Assembly: GCA_032988165.1 (NCBI GenBank)
Contig: JANTQF010000028.1
Span: 1 to 64,000, forward strand
DNA: 64,000 nt
Origin: Emmonsiellopsis sp. PD_33
Lineage: Eukaryota > Ascomycota > Eurotiomycetes > Onygenales > Ajellomycetaceae
Direction of reading: 5' to 3'
Part shown: positions 33,099-45,881 of the stretch, in pieces
How positions within the stretch are numbered: the first letter of the stretch is position 1
How the letters are laid out: the number at the start of each line of letters is the position of its first letter
Made by a program: the position numbers and the translations under genes
Notes under the pieces: model-generated
Database searches by the model: none
What the model saw: the letters and a program-made list of their open reading frames with translations, nothing else
Told to the model about the DNA's origin: nothing

Positions 33099-34337
33099 CT
33101 AAAGCTGGGTTCCGGGGACAAAAATAAACAGCACACACAGCGCAACGGCGACGAAGATTGCTAGGAGTAGAGAGACGGAAGCGCGTCTGCTGAGAAGTGA
33201 TCGGACATACGGTTCGCGGATCCTTGCCCAAGTGAAAAAGGTGTATTCGCTGAATCCAGCCAGCGCAAAGGCTGGATCAATCTTGTACTGGTATGAGCAA
33301 AGGAAATAGGCTGCAAGAGTGAAGGGGAGAATGACCTGTGGCACTCATTAGCTCATGGAATTGGGGTGCGCCAAAATGAGACTGGGAACTTGAAATTACT
33401 CACCCAGCATCGAACATGCTTTGGCTGATCTGTAAGAACAACGTAGAATGCAGCCCAGAAACCTCCGCCAAAGCTTAAAAGGGCAAGTACTAATCGTGCC
33501 AAAATGCTGGGTGGCACGAGATTACCGAGCGCTTTTGCTTGTAAAAACCCCGGAAACGCGTCCCTTTCCATTGCCTGAAAGACATAATCTTTTGCGGTGT
33601 CAAAGACTTCGGGGTCATCCCTTCCCTCCTGCTCGATCATATGGACGATGTCTCCGACTATATTGTCTGGAAGGATGACTTCCCGTTCCGAGCCCGGGAG
33701 GAGGTATGTATAAAGGATCCTTTCTGCGCTGGCACGAATATCTGCTCGAGCAACAGTATGTCCAGGGGAGTTGGAGTAATTGGTGGGATTCTGCGCGGAG
33801 ATAAGGTTACTAGGTCGAGACGGACGGTCTGCTGAATCAGTCCTGTGGGCGGAATACGTCGATTCATTGCTTTTCATCGACTGTCCGGATGTATGCCCTT
33901 CCGAGCGGAGGAAGGCGGATAATCGTGTATCTCGATCTTTCCTGTCTCCACTTCCATTTCCATATCCAGAGGGTCCTGGTCCCATTTCGTCGCTGTCGAA
34001 TGCTTCTGACGAGCGTGTGCTACCCATCTTCTCTGGTTCGGGGGTGTCTAGGAGAACTGAGCGACGAAGTTCACGAACATAATGACGGCATAGTGACATA
34101 TGCTGCGATACATCTAGCCTGGTTGTTATAAGCTCGGTTAGCGCTCTTGGAATTCTTGCCATGCTGGTGGTACACAGTAACTTACCAGAAGTCCAAATAG
34201 TCAACGGAGCATTGCTGGTCCCTCATGTATATGTAAAACGAGAACAGATCCACAGGCGCAAGCGTCCTACGATTCAGCACCTCCATCAGGGTCGGTAAGC
34301 GATTCCGATGCTCCATATCCGTCATGGATGTCGACAT
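33099..34337 (-). CDS. RAX1: RGS-domain membrane protein Rax1 (bud-site selection)
   Basis: The model is complement(33099..33335, 33404..34118, 34186..34337), 367 aa, introns 68 and 67 nt with GTGAGT/GTAAGT donors. The N-terminus is a regulator-of-G-protein-signalling type fold: LPTLMEVLNRRTLAPVDLFS, FYIYMRDQQCSVDYLDFW, then LDVSQHMSLCRHYVREL. A serine-rich insertion of about 100 residues follows. The RGS fold closes with RILYTYLLPGSEREVILPDN, and three hydrophobic segments end the protein (ILARLVLALLSFGGGFWAAF, VILPFTLAAYFLC, LLLAIFVAVALCVLFIF). This architecture is that of Rax1, a polarity landmark protein in yeast; in aspergilli RaxA affects growth and stress. The first ATG (MSTSMTDMEHRN) is taken as start. 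Confidence 0.88.
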
Positions 34338-35176
34338 ATTTAACGAGCGTATCTGACGAGGGGGATTAAGGGAGGGGGAGTCCGAAGAAGCCCTCAAAGG
34401 CGCTGCGATTCCGATCGACTGCTGTATAACTAAGCCCACTCAATTCGTATATAAATCTTCCGCTGCAGTTCCGATACTGTGATTCCGCAGAATAGCGTCG
34501 TCGTTACTGGGGAGCTCGATGTTGATTGGGAGACGATCTCAACGACGATGCTAACTCGGGCAGCAATCGCCCACAATAAGGGGCCAGGACGGGTTCAGAG
34601 TGGCGACGGTTGCAATAGAGCGGTAACGAATGGTCTCCAAAGAAAAAGCCGAATCTCCGCAATAACGAGGGTGTTCCAAGTTGACTGACTTGGGCAGTGT
34701 TGTCGATGTTTATGGAGATGAAACCAGCTGCGGTGATCGCCCCGCAATAACGTTGTTCCGGGGCCGGATATTGCGGACATGGGAGGCCGACCATTTTGTC
34801 TTGGATTTCAAAGATTTGATTTACACCGCATCATGCCATGCGGGAATATGGATGCATTAAACGACTGGTTGATTTCCATATCGCCTGCTAATACTGCAGA
34901 AATTGGGGCGTCGACAAGTGTTGTGAACTAGTAAATATATAAATGCAAGGGTATCGTGAGCTACTGTAACCATCACCGCGATGAATAATACATAGAAGGT
35001 CGCAAAGCGGCAACCAATACGCCCCCAAAACAAAAAGCCACCGTTCGCCATGAATAAATTCCGCCAGAACTCCAAACTAGCCCTAGCCATATTGTCGTAT
35101 AGTCATACAATGAATTCCGTCCTCGAATCAGTCCGCCAAGTGCTATTCGGATTAGCTTTGAAAATAAACGGAATAA
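34338..35176. other. Intergenic, GCN5 to RAX1
   Basis: RAX1 promoter and GCN5 3' flank. No gene. It may include a last GCN5 exon (see GCN5). Confidence 0.4.
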
Positions 35177-36709
<1,533 letters not shown>

Positions 36710-37027
36710 GTTGCTCTTCGTATTTCCGGGGGTTTGGACGCTGTAAATGCTGCAAAAGACCTGCGCTGGTCCCTTATCGGTTGAGGGATGTCGTCGCGGT
36801 CGTGCCATATCCCGTGACTTCGCGATATCCGATAAGGACTAGCGTCGGGCCGATGTTTGTCCGACAGTCAACGCGAGGTGTCCAATACGTCGTGCCAGAA
36901 AAGGAAATATCAACTGCTTCAGTTCTCATCACTTTTGGTTTATACTGAGTTAGCAGCTGAGATCCTGTGAATCTGTGTCACCTAGCCTTTTCATTTGCTT
37001 CATCAGGGGTCCGATTGAATTGCACCG
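36710..37027. promoter_or_regulatory. Short divergent promoter, GCN5 / OST5
   Basis: A gap of 318 bp between two divergent start codons, which must hold both promoters. No TATA box is evident. Confidence 0.5.
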
Positions 37028-37431
37028 ATGTCGCTGAACGATATCTGGAATTCTGCTGGTGGAAGCCCATTCTCTCCAATCGTTGAGAAGGATCGCCAAT
37101 TCTCCGTCGCTTTCACTCTCCTGTTAACAAGTACGTTGGTTGATTGAATAATGAGACTATTGTCAATTTTACTAACACGTTAAATAGCACTCGTCCTCGT
37201 GGGCTTATTCGGTCTCAGTATGCAATACTTCTAAGGAAACCACATCTTGACTCTACTAATACTTCCACTTTAAGATCGGTCTTTTCTGAGTGTTCCCCTT
37301 CTCGGAATACCAGCGTCGTTAGCGTTTGGGTGAGTATTACCCGTTTGTGTGTTTATTCTATGTTTGCGTATCTGATCAGCGTCAGCTTCGGAGCCGTTTT
37401 TATGATCTGCGCAGTCGGAGTCTATGTTTAA
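37028..37431 (+). CDS. OST5: Oligosaccharyltransferase subunit Ost5 (TMEM258 family)
   Basis: Four small exons (37028-37130, 37188-37217, 37275-37329, 37380-37431) join in frame to 79 aa. The product reads MSLNDIWNSAGGSPFSPIVE at the start, then QFSVAFTLLLTTLVLVGLFG (TM1), NRSFLSVPLLGIPASLAFG, and VSFGAVFMICAVGVYV (TM2 to end). The length equals human TMEM258 (79 aa), and the VGVYV ending is shared with yeast Ost5 (FGVYV) and TMEM258 (VGIYV). It is a small subunit of the ER oligosaccharyltransferase for N-glycosylation. All donors are GTACGT/GTATGC/GTGAGT type. The second exon is only 30 nt. No single open frame covers the gene. Confidence 0.88.
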
Positions 37432-37601
37432 GTTGACTCGGCTCTAACCAACTTGCGCCATTACGAGCTTCCCTTGGCTATGTACAACAAACCGGAGTTA
37501 CGGAGGGATCTTTTTTTCTAGATATCATTCTATATTTTTCAAGCTTCACAGACACAACAAGACAAAAGTTATTATTCTTCGAAATCTCAAGCGACATCAC
37601 A

Positions 37602-38795
37602 ATGGAGCAGTCCGACGGGCCGATATTCTCGGCGGTCTCCAACTCTGTTCACCACTTATATACCCTCTTGCGTTGCATCGGGTTCTCTCCGAAAGCTTCA
37701 GTACAGATAACTTCACAAGGCATCAGGTTCTCTGCTGAGAATGGGCGGGTAATGCAGGGTGTTGCATTTCTTGATAAGAAATTATTCACCAATTACATTT
37801 TCAACCCATCTGCGGGGTTCAACAATGTCAATGCTGACGTTGGGGAGGACGACGAGGACACCACAGACAATTCACTCTGCCCTATGTTTTTGATATCCCT
37901 TTCTGCTTTGATTGAGACACTCCAGATCTTCGGACTGAACGATGCATCCCCATTAGCCAACATTGCATCTGCACCAACGACCTCTACCTCTATGAACGCC
38001 TTTTCAATACCTGCCTTGCTTCTAAACCGGACGTGCACAATCAGTTACATCAAACAGGGCTCTCCACTCACCATCACGCTCACCGAAGCTGGCGTTACTA
38101 CCACCTGTGAGCTAACAACGTATGAACCCGATGATCTCGACTTCGATTCTCCAGACGGAGATAGAGATATTCCATTCCAGCGCGATGCTATCGTATTCAA
38201 AGCCATCATGCGCTCAATGTGGCTTCATAACGCCATTATGGAATTGGACTCAACTTCACCAACGGCCATCTCATTCTCCGCATCCGCCACCAAAGCACCA
38301 TTCTTTGCTCTCTCCGCCTCCGGGGGCCCCTTCAGCGAATCAACAGTCGAATTCTCGATCGATAAAGACTCCGCCACTGGAAACGAACCAGCCTACAAAT
38401 CATTAGGCAATGACACAACTTCAAGACAACAACCCAGACGCGGGAAACTAGCCCCAACCGTGACCGAAACTTTCCAAGTCAATCCTCCCAATGGACCCAG
38501 AGTTTGTCAGAGCTACCGGTTTGCCCTTGTGCACAAAGCGCTACGTGCAATGGCGGCTTCGAGCAAAGTCAGCATCCGCATCGATAGGCAAGGTGTTCTC
38601 AGTCTGCAGTTTATGATCGAGTTTGGGGAAGGAGGGGTTGATAGCGCGGCTGCAGGCCAACAGCAACAGCAGCCGACGGCAGCTAATAAGAAAATTGAAA
38701 ATGCTGGCTTCGTTGATTTTCGCTTCGTGCCCCTGGTCGATGCTGACGAGGAAGGGGGGGAAGAGCAAGAGATTTCCAGTGGTGATAATGATTGA
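37602..38795 (+). CDS. RAD1: DNA damage checkpoint clamp subunit Rad1
   Basis: A single exon of 397 aa. Rad1 (yeast Rad17) joins Rad9 and Hus1 in the PCNA-like 9-1-1 clamp that marks damaged DNA. Visible family features: FSAVSNSVHHLYTLLRCIGF, a clamp-type ITSQGIRFSAENGRVMQGVA, FLDKKLFTNYIF, SLSALIETLQIFG, and the second domain with STVEFSIDKDS and VCQSYRFALVHKALRAMAAS, closing with GFVDFRFVPLVD. Acidic and glutamine-rich insertions (EDDEDTTD; GQQQQQPTA) lengthen it relative to the human protein. It lies 170 bp after OST5 on the same strand and ends tail to tail with RAD50. Confidence 0.93.
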   Translation: MEQSDGPIFSAVSNSVHHLYTLLRCIGFSPKASVQITSQGIRFSAENGRVMQGVAFLDKKLFTNYIFNPSAGFNNVNADVGEDDEDTTDNSLCPMFLISLSALIETLQIFGLNDASPLANIASAPTTSTSMNAFSIPALLLNRTCTISYIKQGSPLTITLTEAGVTTTCELTTYEPDDLDFDSPDGDRDIPFQRDAIVFKAIMRSMWLHNAIMELDSTSPTAISFSASATKAPFFALSASGGPFSESTVEFSIDKDSATGNEPAYKSLGNDTTSRQQPRRGKLAPTVTETFQVNPPNGPRVCQSYRFALVHKALRAMAASSKVSIRIDRQGVLSLQFMIEFGEGGVDSAAAGQQQQQPTAANKKIENAGFVDFRFVPLVDADEEGGEEQEISSGDND

Positions 38796-39369
38796 GTGCC
38801 GTACCGTGTTTTGCCAGCGTTTCTAGCAAGTCTTGATCGGGTATTTAGCTTGTTAAATTTTATTTTGCTTTTAAGGGACATTCCATACTGCTCTGATCGT
38901 CATTAGATCACGCCTTAGTATTCTTTTCATTTTGCATATATGGGGGCCTCGGGAATGACTCCCGAGGCCGCGCCCGCCCCACCACACCGCACAAACATCA
39001 TCCGAAGGATCTCAAACCATCACTCAATGACCTTCTCTCCACATACCCCGGATCTTGTGGGGAATATCTGAGGCTTGTTAACCATGGAATCCGTTGGGGA
39101 TCAAAATTATAAGAAGATTAATAAAGTCTTTCCCATATAAAGCAATCAACAGATCGCTAACCGGAAAACTAAAAAGAACACGGAGGAAGAACAAATGTTA
39201 AATTTTACATTTCTCAATTTGATTAGAGGACGAAAGAACAAGTGATATGGATGTGAAGGATGAGAACCCATTAGACTACCGCCACTCTTATTGACTGAGG
39301 CCATGGGCGAACAGTGTTGTAAATTCGGGATGTATCGAAAGTATGAAGGCCGAACGTCGTCGATGTCAG
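38796..39369. other. Convergent 3' region, RAD1 / RAD50
   Basis: Both 3' UTRs. A GC-rich inverted repeat (GGCCTCGGGAATGACTCCCG near 38,944-38,963, then AGGCC) could form a hairpin of about 10 bp around 38,945-38,968. No gene is present. Confidence 0.45.
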
Positions 39370-42300
39370 TTACATTACCTGTGTGGTGTTAGCAGCGGTT
39401 AGGAAGATCAAGTAATTCAAATGAAACCGCAAAAACAACACGTAAACTAGGGTGGTAATGAAATGGAATACTAACCGCCGCAATAGACTGCCGTTCAATG
39501 ATAGATTTCTGTCTCTCGTTCCTCGAAACTCGATAGTAGTAATCACTAAAATCACCACATTTCATATGCCGAAGGAATTCTTCGTCGTGCGTAATAACAA
39601 TGAGTTGGAAATTGGATTGCTGCTGACGGGATTTGATAATATCATGTAGAGACTCTGCAAGGGAGCGAATGTTATCCCGGTCAAGGTTGGTTGTGGGCTC
39701 GTCAAGCGCGATGAGCCCGCAGTTGACGCCGAAACATTCTGCAAGAGCCAAACGGATGATAATACTAGCCAGAACCTTTTGGCCAGCACTACAACGTCCA
39801 CGCATGTCCATTTCTGCATCTTGCTTGACCATACAGACACGATAGTTGTAGGATCGGTTTCCCTTGGCGTTCTCGTTGTCCGAGCGGATCAGGATGGTGT
39901 CGACGTCCGTGCCCCTATATGTTTTCTGCCACAGTTCTTCGATAATACGGTTAATCTCCTCCATCTTCAGACTGTGATATTTCATGATGGCTTTGTCAAG
40001 GGCTCCGCCATATCTACCAAGGTCATCGACTGCTGCCTTCGTCGTTTCCACCTTGATATGTGCCTCTTTGAATTTGATTGCGGCATCCTTATAGTCCGTA
40101 TTCCAATCGGCAAGCAACTGCATCAGTTGGTCGTCCTTTGATTTCATTTCTCCCATCTTGCTCGCTTGCTTCGCTGACAGGGCATTATGTTCTCGTGTTC
40201 GCTGCTCGGATTCTTGTCTAAAGCGGCCACGATCCACCTCAGCATTTTGGGCAGCTAGCTCCTCAATAGTTGCGTTCACATCCTCGAGAGCTACGGTTTC
40301 TCGACGGAATCTGAGGTTATCGGCGTATTGCCGTTTTGTATTTTCGCTATCCTTGAGTCTGGTCGAAATTGCATTGATCTCTCTCGTAATCGCCCCTTGC
40401 TCTTTCTCCAAATTTGAAATTTCGTTTTCGATGTTGCGAATCTCCTTCTCGCTCCTTGCCAGCTGAGTCGGGCCACCTCGCTCAACGTACGAAGTGATAT
40501 CCTCATTAGCCAGCTCAAGTTGACGCACACAGTCTTTTAGTTGCGTGACTTCTTGCTGCAGTTCCTTGTCCCTACTTTCCGCCCGAGCGCTAATATCATC
40601 ATACTTTGTCTGTGCCTTTGAGACTTCGGGGGCGATATTGTCAATATCCTGGTCCGCCTTTGCAATGTTTTCTCGTTGCTTTGCGTTTAGGTTCCGATAT
40701 TCCTCGACTCGGGCAGCAAGGCTAGCCTTCTTATCAAGCTGGAAGGTGGCATTGTCCAAATTACTCCTCACGTCTCGAAGTTTCAGTTCCAGGTTGTTGA
40801 TCCCAGTCCGAGATTCATCTTTCTCATTGTTTAGCTTCGAGATCACTTTCTGAAGTTCGCGGGCTTTCTCTCCAATTTTAGATATTTGGTCCTGAATGTC
40901 CTCCAATGTCCGAGAACCGCCCACATCCTGCTGGGCCGCAGAAAGTTCCTGGATTTGAGATCGAAGTGTCATAATCTCACTGTCGTATTTTGAAATCGTA
41001 GCAACGGTTTTGGAGAGTGATTCAACGTTCCTCTTTGACTCTCCGCGCTCGCTCACAATTTTGTCATGGTCCTCGATCCGACCAAGTAAAGCCTCTCGCT
41101 GAGTTTCCAACTGTGATTCGTCCTTCTCAAGAGCAGGAATTTCGTTGCTTGAAAGGCGAACCCAGGTATCGTAGAAGGTGGTAGCACTTTGAGCAACTTC
41201 CAGGTCTTCCTCTAACTGCTGCATGCTTTCATCAACAGCATCTTGTGTTGCCCGTTTTACCAGAGCGTCGAGTTTATTCACGAATATTTGGAATTCTCCC
41301 TCGGTTTTGAAAGGTCGTGAACACGTTCTACAGACCTTCTTCTGTCTGGCAGCTTCTAAACATTTGTTAAGATAATCCCCCAACCCTGCATATTGATCCG
41401 CATCCTTCTTAGCCATTTCTAACTGTACCTGCCGCTGTTTGAGGACATCGGGAAATTCCGAGGGCTCGTCTTCAATAGCATCATGTATTTTCGTAACACA
41501 ATGCTTCAGTTCGTTTTGCCGCTGTTGAAGATCTTTTTTCGTATTCTTCAGCTTGAATTCCACGTGTTCCAGCTCCCTGCTAACCCCATCCCTGTCACGC
41601 TCAGCCCGGGTTAGGGCATTGGTTGTCTCCTGCAAGGCCGTTTGATAGGCTTGATCAACCGTGGACGGGCTCCATTCTTGGCTCACGAATTTCTTGATCC
41701 GGTCATCGTGAGCTCCTTGCATAGTCTCGAGGCTACGTTCGCGATCCTTGAGCTCTTTCTTGAGGTGGTCCAGTCGGGCAAGATCACCGGCTCTTTTAGT
41801 CCCTTGAATCAACTCGGCGTTCAGTTTCGAGCTCTCGTCTTCCAGTAATCGAATTTCCGCGGTTTTGTTTTGAATTGCGTTGTCCCAAGCAGCATTTTTC
41901 GCCTTTTCTTTTGCCTGGTGGAGAGATTTTTCCGTTTCTTCAATCCTTGCTTCGAAGACCGCCTTGCTCCCCTCATCTATATCGATTTCGTTGAGACGGT
42001 CCTGGTACGCATCGGCTTCTCGATCGTTTGACGTGATCTGCTTTCTTGCAGCGTTCTTGACTTCCTGAAGGGCTGATTTTCGTTGGCCAAGCTGGTTCAA
42101 AAGACTCTGTGCCTCGCGCAATTCAAACTGGGCCTCGCGTCGAGCTCTTTCTAGAGCTTGATTCTGGTCTTTGAAAAGCTTTCGAATTCGTTGCATAAAG
42201 TCGTTGATCTGCATGTCATCGAGATCGTCGTCAAATCCGCGAATGCTATTTTGCCGGGCAATATCCTTGATCAGCCTCCCTCGTCTCTCGAGTTGTCGTT

Positions 42301-43600
42301 CATACTGAGCTTTGTCGTTTTCGTGCTTTCCGTGTTCAGTTTGCTTGACGCCCAGCTTATGTCGATTGTTCTCGATAACTTGCTTCAGGTCCATATATTT
42401 CTCCTTGAGAGATTCTTCTTGCTCCCGGTATTGTAACTGCCGTGACTCGAATTGTTCCAAAGTTGATTCAAGCCACTCGTCTGATTCATCAACTTCCACA
42501 AGATGCTGTCTTAGGTTGTCGAGGCTGCTTTGAATGCTCTTAGCTTCAATACGCTTTCCCTCCAAAGTACCAAGTATCTGTGCATAGCTCTCAGACTCCT
42601 TCCAGGCCTTGTCCGCTAGTTCAGCAGCCCTTCTCATCTGCTGCGATAGTTCATGGCTTTCTGTGCGCAGGGCTTCGATTTCCTCCTGCAATTTAACAGA
42701 CCTTTTCTCCGCCTAAAATGGGTTAGTTACAGAAAATAACTAATCCGGTACTACACTTACGCGATCCGCCTTATCTTTATTTTCCTTGGAGTGTTGTTCC
42801 ATGATTTTAAATTTCGCGAGCTCTTCGTTTTGTTTTTTCCGTAACGCTTTTATATTATCGATGGCTTTGGTGTACTTCAAGGCTTCGAATATCTCATCGA
42901 ATTTCTTCTTTAGAACCGAAGGTTCGCTCATTGGCCACAGACTTTCGTCTTGGTGGCAGAAGATCACAGAATCGAGGATCGCCTTCGAAACCCCAAGGTA
43001 TTGAGGCATGATCTGATCGAGTTCCGCCACTCTTGAAGAAATAGACGTTCGTTCTCCATCCTTGACCATCAGAAGCTGGCCTTCCAATGTCTTTTGTTGT
43101 CGTGTAGTTTTTTTGACCGTAAGCTGTAGGCTTCGTGTGGCTACCATTCTCGCACCAGAAGTTGCTTTGAATGATAGTTTTACTTGGGCCAGGACCTCCT
43201 TCTCTCCGCATAACTGTATATCGCTCAGTATTTATTCCCAAGCATCATATATCATAGGTAGGCAAACCTTCGGGTCGTGAATGAACGCCCCACCCTTGCT
43301 GTTGGGTGGAAGGTCTCCTGTCGTCGCATATTTAAGGCACTCGATGATGGTCTATTCGATCCATTAGAATGAAATCCAGCTTTAGCCATATAAAACCGCA
43401 AACATACCGTCTTTCCGGAGCCATTGTGTCCAACAATAAGCGTTAACGGCGTATGGAATTGGATGGTTTCGCTTCGTGTGTTGTCGAAGGAACGAACACT
43501 AGAGGACGGAATTTGAGAGGTCAATACAGGAATATAACACATGAAAAGGCCATATAGCACGAGCCTGCTTACCCAAGGATTGATAACTTGTCGATTTTCG
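39370..43600 (-). CDS. RAD50: DNA repair SMC-like ATPase Rad50
   Basis: The readable exons are complement(39370..39378, 39476..42712, 42761..43213, 43268..43351, 43408..43498, 43573..43600), about 1,300 aa, the usual Rad50 size. It forms the Mre11-Rad50-Nbs1 complex for break sensing and resection. The first readable exon gives KIDKLSILG. Walker A GHNGSGKT is split by an intron just after it. Q-loop [14 protein letters not shown], long coiled coils, the zinc hook CRTC at the apex, the ABC signature [12 protein letters not shown], Walker [13 protein letters not shown] and the H-loop VITHDEE all follow. The last exon is 9 nt (VM and stop). The initiator exon is not resolved: an ATG at 43715-43713 followed by T would complete MSK, but the donor there is not canonical. 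Confidence 0.93.
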
Positions 43601-43715
43601 CTTGAACGCTGTCAGTGCTGCTCGCCCATAGATGCTATTCCCAGCAATACAAACTCACACCTAGAAGCCCAGTTAGCAAAAGCGAAACAGTATATCAGGG
43701 GAGTGAGACGTACAT

Positions 43716-44410
43716 TTTGGTGACACTGGTTCCGTGGAGCTACTCACTGCCAGAACACAGTCAGTTGGTGGGTTGGTGGGTTGGGTTGGTAGTGATCAAT
43801 TTCCCTAGGACGGGAGATGTTGCCTGCGCGTCAAAACGCGGGTGACAAGCCACGACAGCACGTGACTATTTAGATCGTGAGTAGAGATACTTTAAGGTCC
43901 GCATAATTATGGCGATAAGAACGGAGTTTAAGGTTAGATGAGTTAAATACCCAAGTAGCATGTAATTTCACATATTTATTTCAATATTCCCCTTTGATTC
44001 CGTCCCTAAGCAGCAGCCAACGCCTGACCAATGCCGAGCTCAGTGGCACAGAATCGGCCCGGTACATGGCAGGCCGGGTCGCGGTTAAAAGGCCCCCATA
44101 ACAAGGCCCGAACAGCCCCAGCGCTCGGCAAGCCTGCCCACCGGCCCCCGACTTTTAAAAGAAACAAAGAAGCCGCAATGACGCGAACCCTCCACAACCG
44201 TGTGTGATAGGCGATATAAGAGCCAGATGACATGAAACATTTCCCTCCTCGCACCATTTTATATGCCTATATACCTACTATTATACGCATCGCATTTGAC
44301 TCGCGCTTGTGCCTCATCAGAAGCCTTGTTTCGTACGCGCCAAACCTAATCTCTCACATATCCTAGCACATGGAAGCCCTTTCTTGTCGCGCCGACGTTT
44401 GGCTTTCCTG
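43716..44410. promoter_or_regulatory. Divergent upstream region, RAD50 / WC-2
   Basis: A span of 695 bp between divergent genes. It includes GATA-type sites such as CGATAAG near 43,913 and CGATATAAG near 44,212, and a GATCGTG near 43,873. Such motifs are short, and their meaning is inference. Confidence 0.4.
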
Positions 44411-45881
44411 ATGTCAGGATATGATGATCAATTCGCGCGAAGATTGCCCGGCTACCCCGCAAATGTATGGTGCCTATCCAACCTTGACAACCAAATATAA
44501 CCTTGCTAATACGCAATGAAAGCTCCCTACCCCAGGATTAAGCACACCGGGAACATCAGCGGGAGACTTCAACAGCGGGCCGGACCCAGATCGCCGTAAT
44601 TCCAGCGTTGATACTCCATACAGAGCCCCCAGCGTCACCGGGCCTTTTCAAACATGCCTCTTCTTGGATGGACTGACCTATTGGAGCGAAGGCACGACAA
44701 CGGAAGATACTGACCGTCCTATCCCTCCCACTTCTCTGCCGATTACCAATGCACCCTTGGGTACTGCCGTTAGTACCGATTCCACGCAGCCAGACAAATG
44801 GATGCACAACATACTGGGAGAATTGAGAGACCTGATCCAAATTTTAGATCTGTCTGGGAAATTGGTATCTGTGTCGCCTTCCTGCAAGGCACTGACGGGG
44901 TACGAACCAGCGGATCTAATAGGCAGTGTCTTGTTTGAATTCATCCATGTGGAAGACCGCTCAAGGGTCGTCAAACATTTTCGCGAAGCCATAGACACAG
45001 GGAACCCGTTCCGATGTTATTATCGCTTCAAACAACGCGATAACACAGACCTCGTCTTGGAAGCCTATGGTCGCATCGACTCATCGACAAACATGGCCTT
45101 TTCAATAATTGCCCGCCCGTATCTGACTAAAAACTCTCAGCTTCTGGATTCCTTCTTGGAGAACAAGCTTGAGCATGAGAGATTGATCAGGCTCGTAGCC
45201 GAATCGAAACGAGAAGGAGTTTTCGAACTAGGTCATGATAAAGAGGTCGACCAAACATCTGTCGCGCCACATACCTATCCTCATTTGCTCCGGGACTTCA
45301 ATTCCCCGGGTGGATTGCAATTTGGACCCCCCACTGTACCACCATCGACCTATCCAATAGCCGCCCCTCAATCGTTTGCCGGACAGAACCTCGAAGTATA
45401 TAAATGGACGGCGGTACCCCAGAATAACATCACTAAGCCATTTGGTTTTGATGGTAGCACGTACCTCGACGATATAGAGTTGATGACCGGTCTGCATTAT
45501 CGGGCCGGTGAACGATCGCGAGGGATAAGCACAGGCCGCCCTGGTGGCACTCTCGTTCAAAGTGACACTCCAACCTCGGTGTTGGGTGGCAGAGATAATA
45601 GGAGAAGAAGCAATGATAGGAAACGTAGGATTAAACCGACAGAAACACACTTCTGCACGGACTGTGGGACATTTTCATCTCCCGAGTGGAGGAAGGGGCC
45701 TGGCGGGAAGAAAACGCTATGCAATGCATGCGGATGTAAGTGTCTTCCCGTCTGTACCGAGCTTATCCTCGAAATCGATCGCCCCCGTTCTTGTGCTCAA
45801 TGCAGAGCTGACATTCTCGCAGTGCGCTGGGCCAAACAGGAAAAAAGAACCCAACAAGCTGCAGAGACCGCACGCGTTTAA
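44411..45881 (+). CDS. White Collar-2 / LreB-type PAS-GATA transcription factor
   Basis: Exons 44411-44464, 44523-45735 and 45823-45881 give 441 aa (LreB and WC-2 are 400-530). WC-2 partners the blue-light receptor WC-1 in the nucleus. Exon 1 codes MSGYDDQFARRLPGYPAN. The acceptor GAAAG before CTCCCTACC keeps frame; the nearer CCCAG does not. The PAS domain covers about residues 125-240: LRDLIQILDLSGKLVSVSPS, LTGYEPADLIGSVLFEFIH, CYYRFKQRDNTDLVLEAYGR. A basic cluster (NRRRSNDRKRRIK) precedes the single GATA finger CTDCGTFSSPEWRKGPGG...CNACG, whose last loop LRWAKQEKR comes from the final exon. The 18-residue loop of the finger is typical of WC-2. Intron 2 is 87 nt. Confidence 0.93.
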
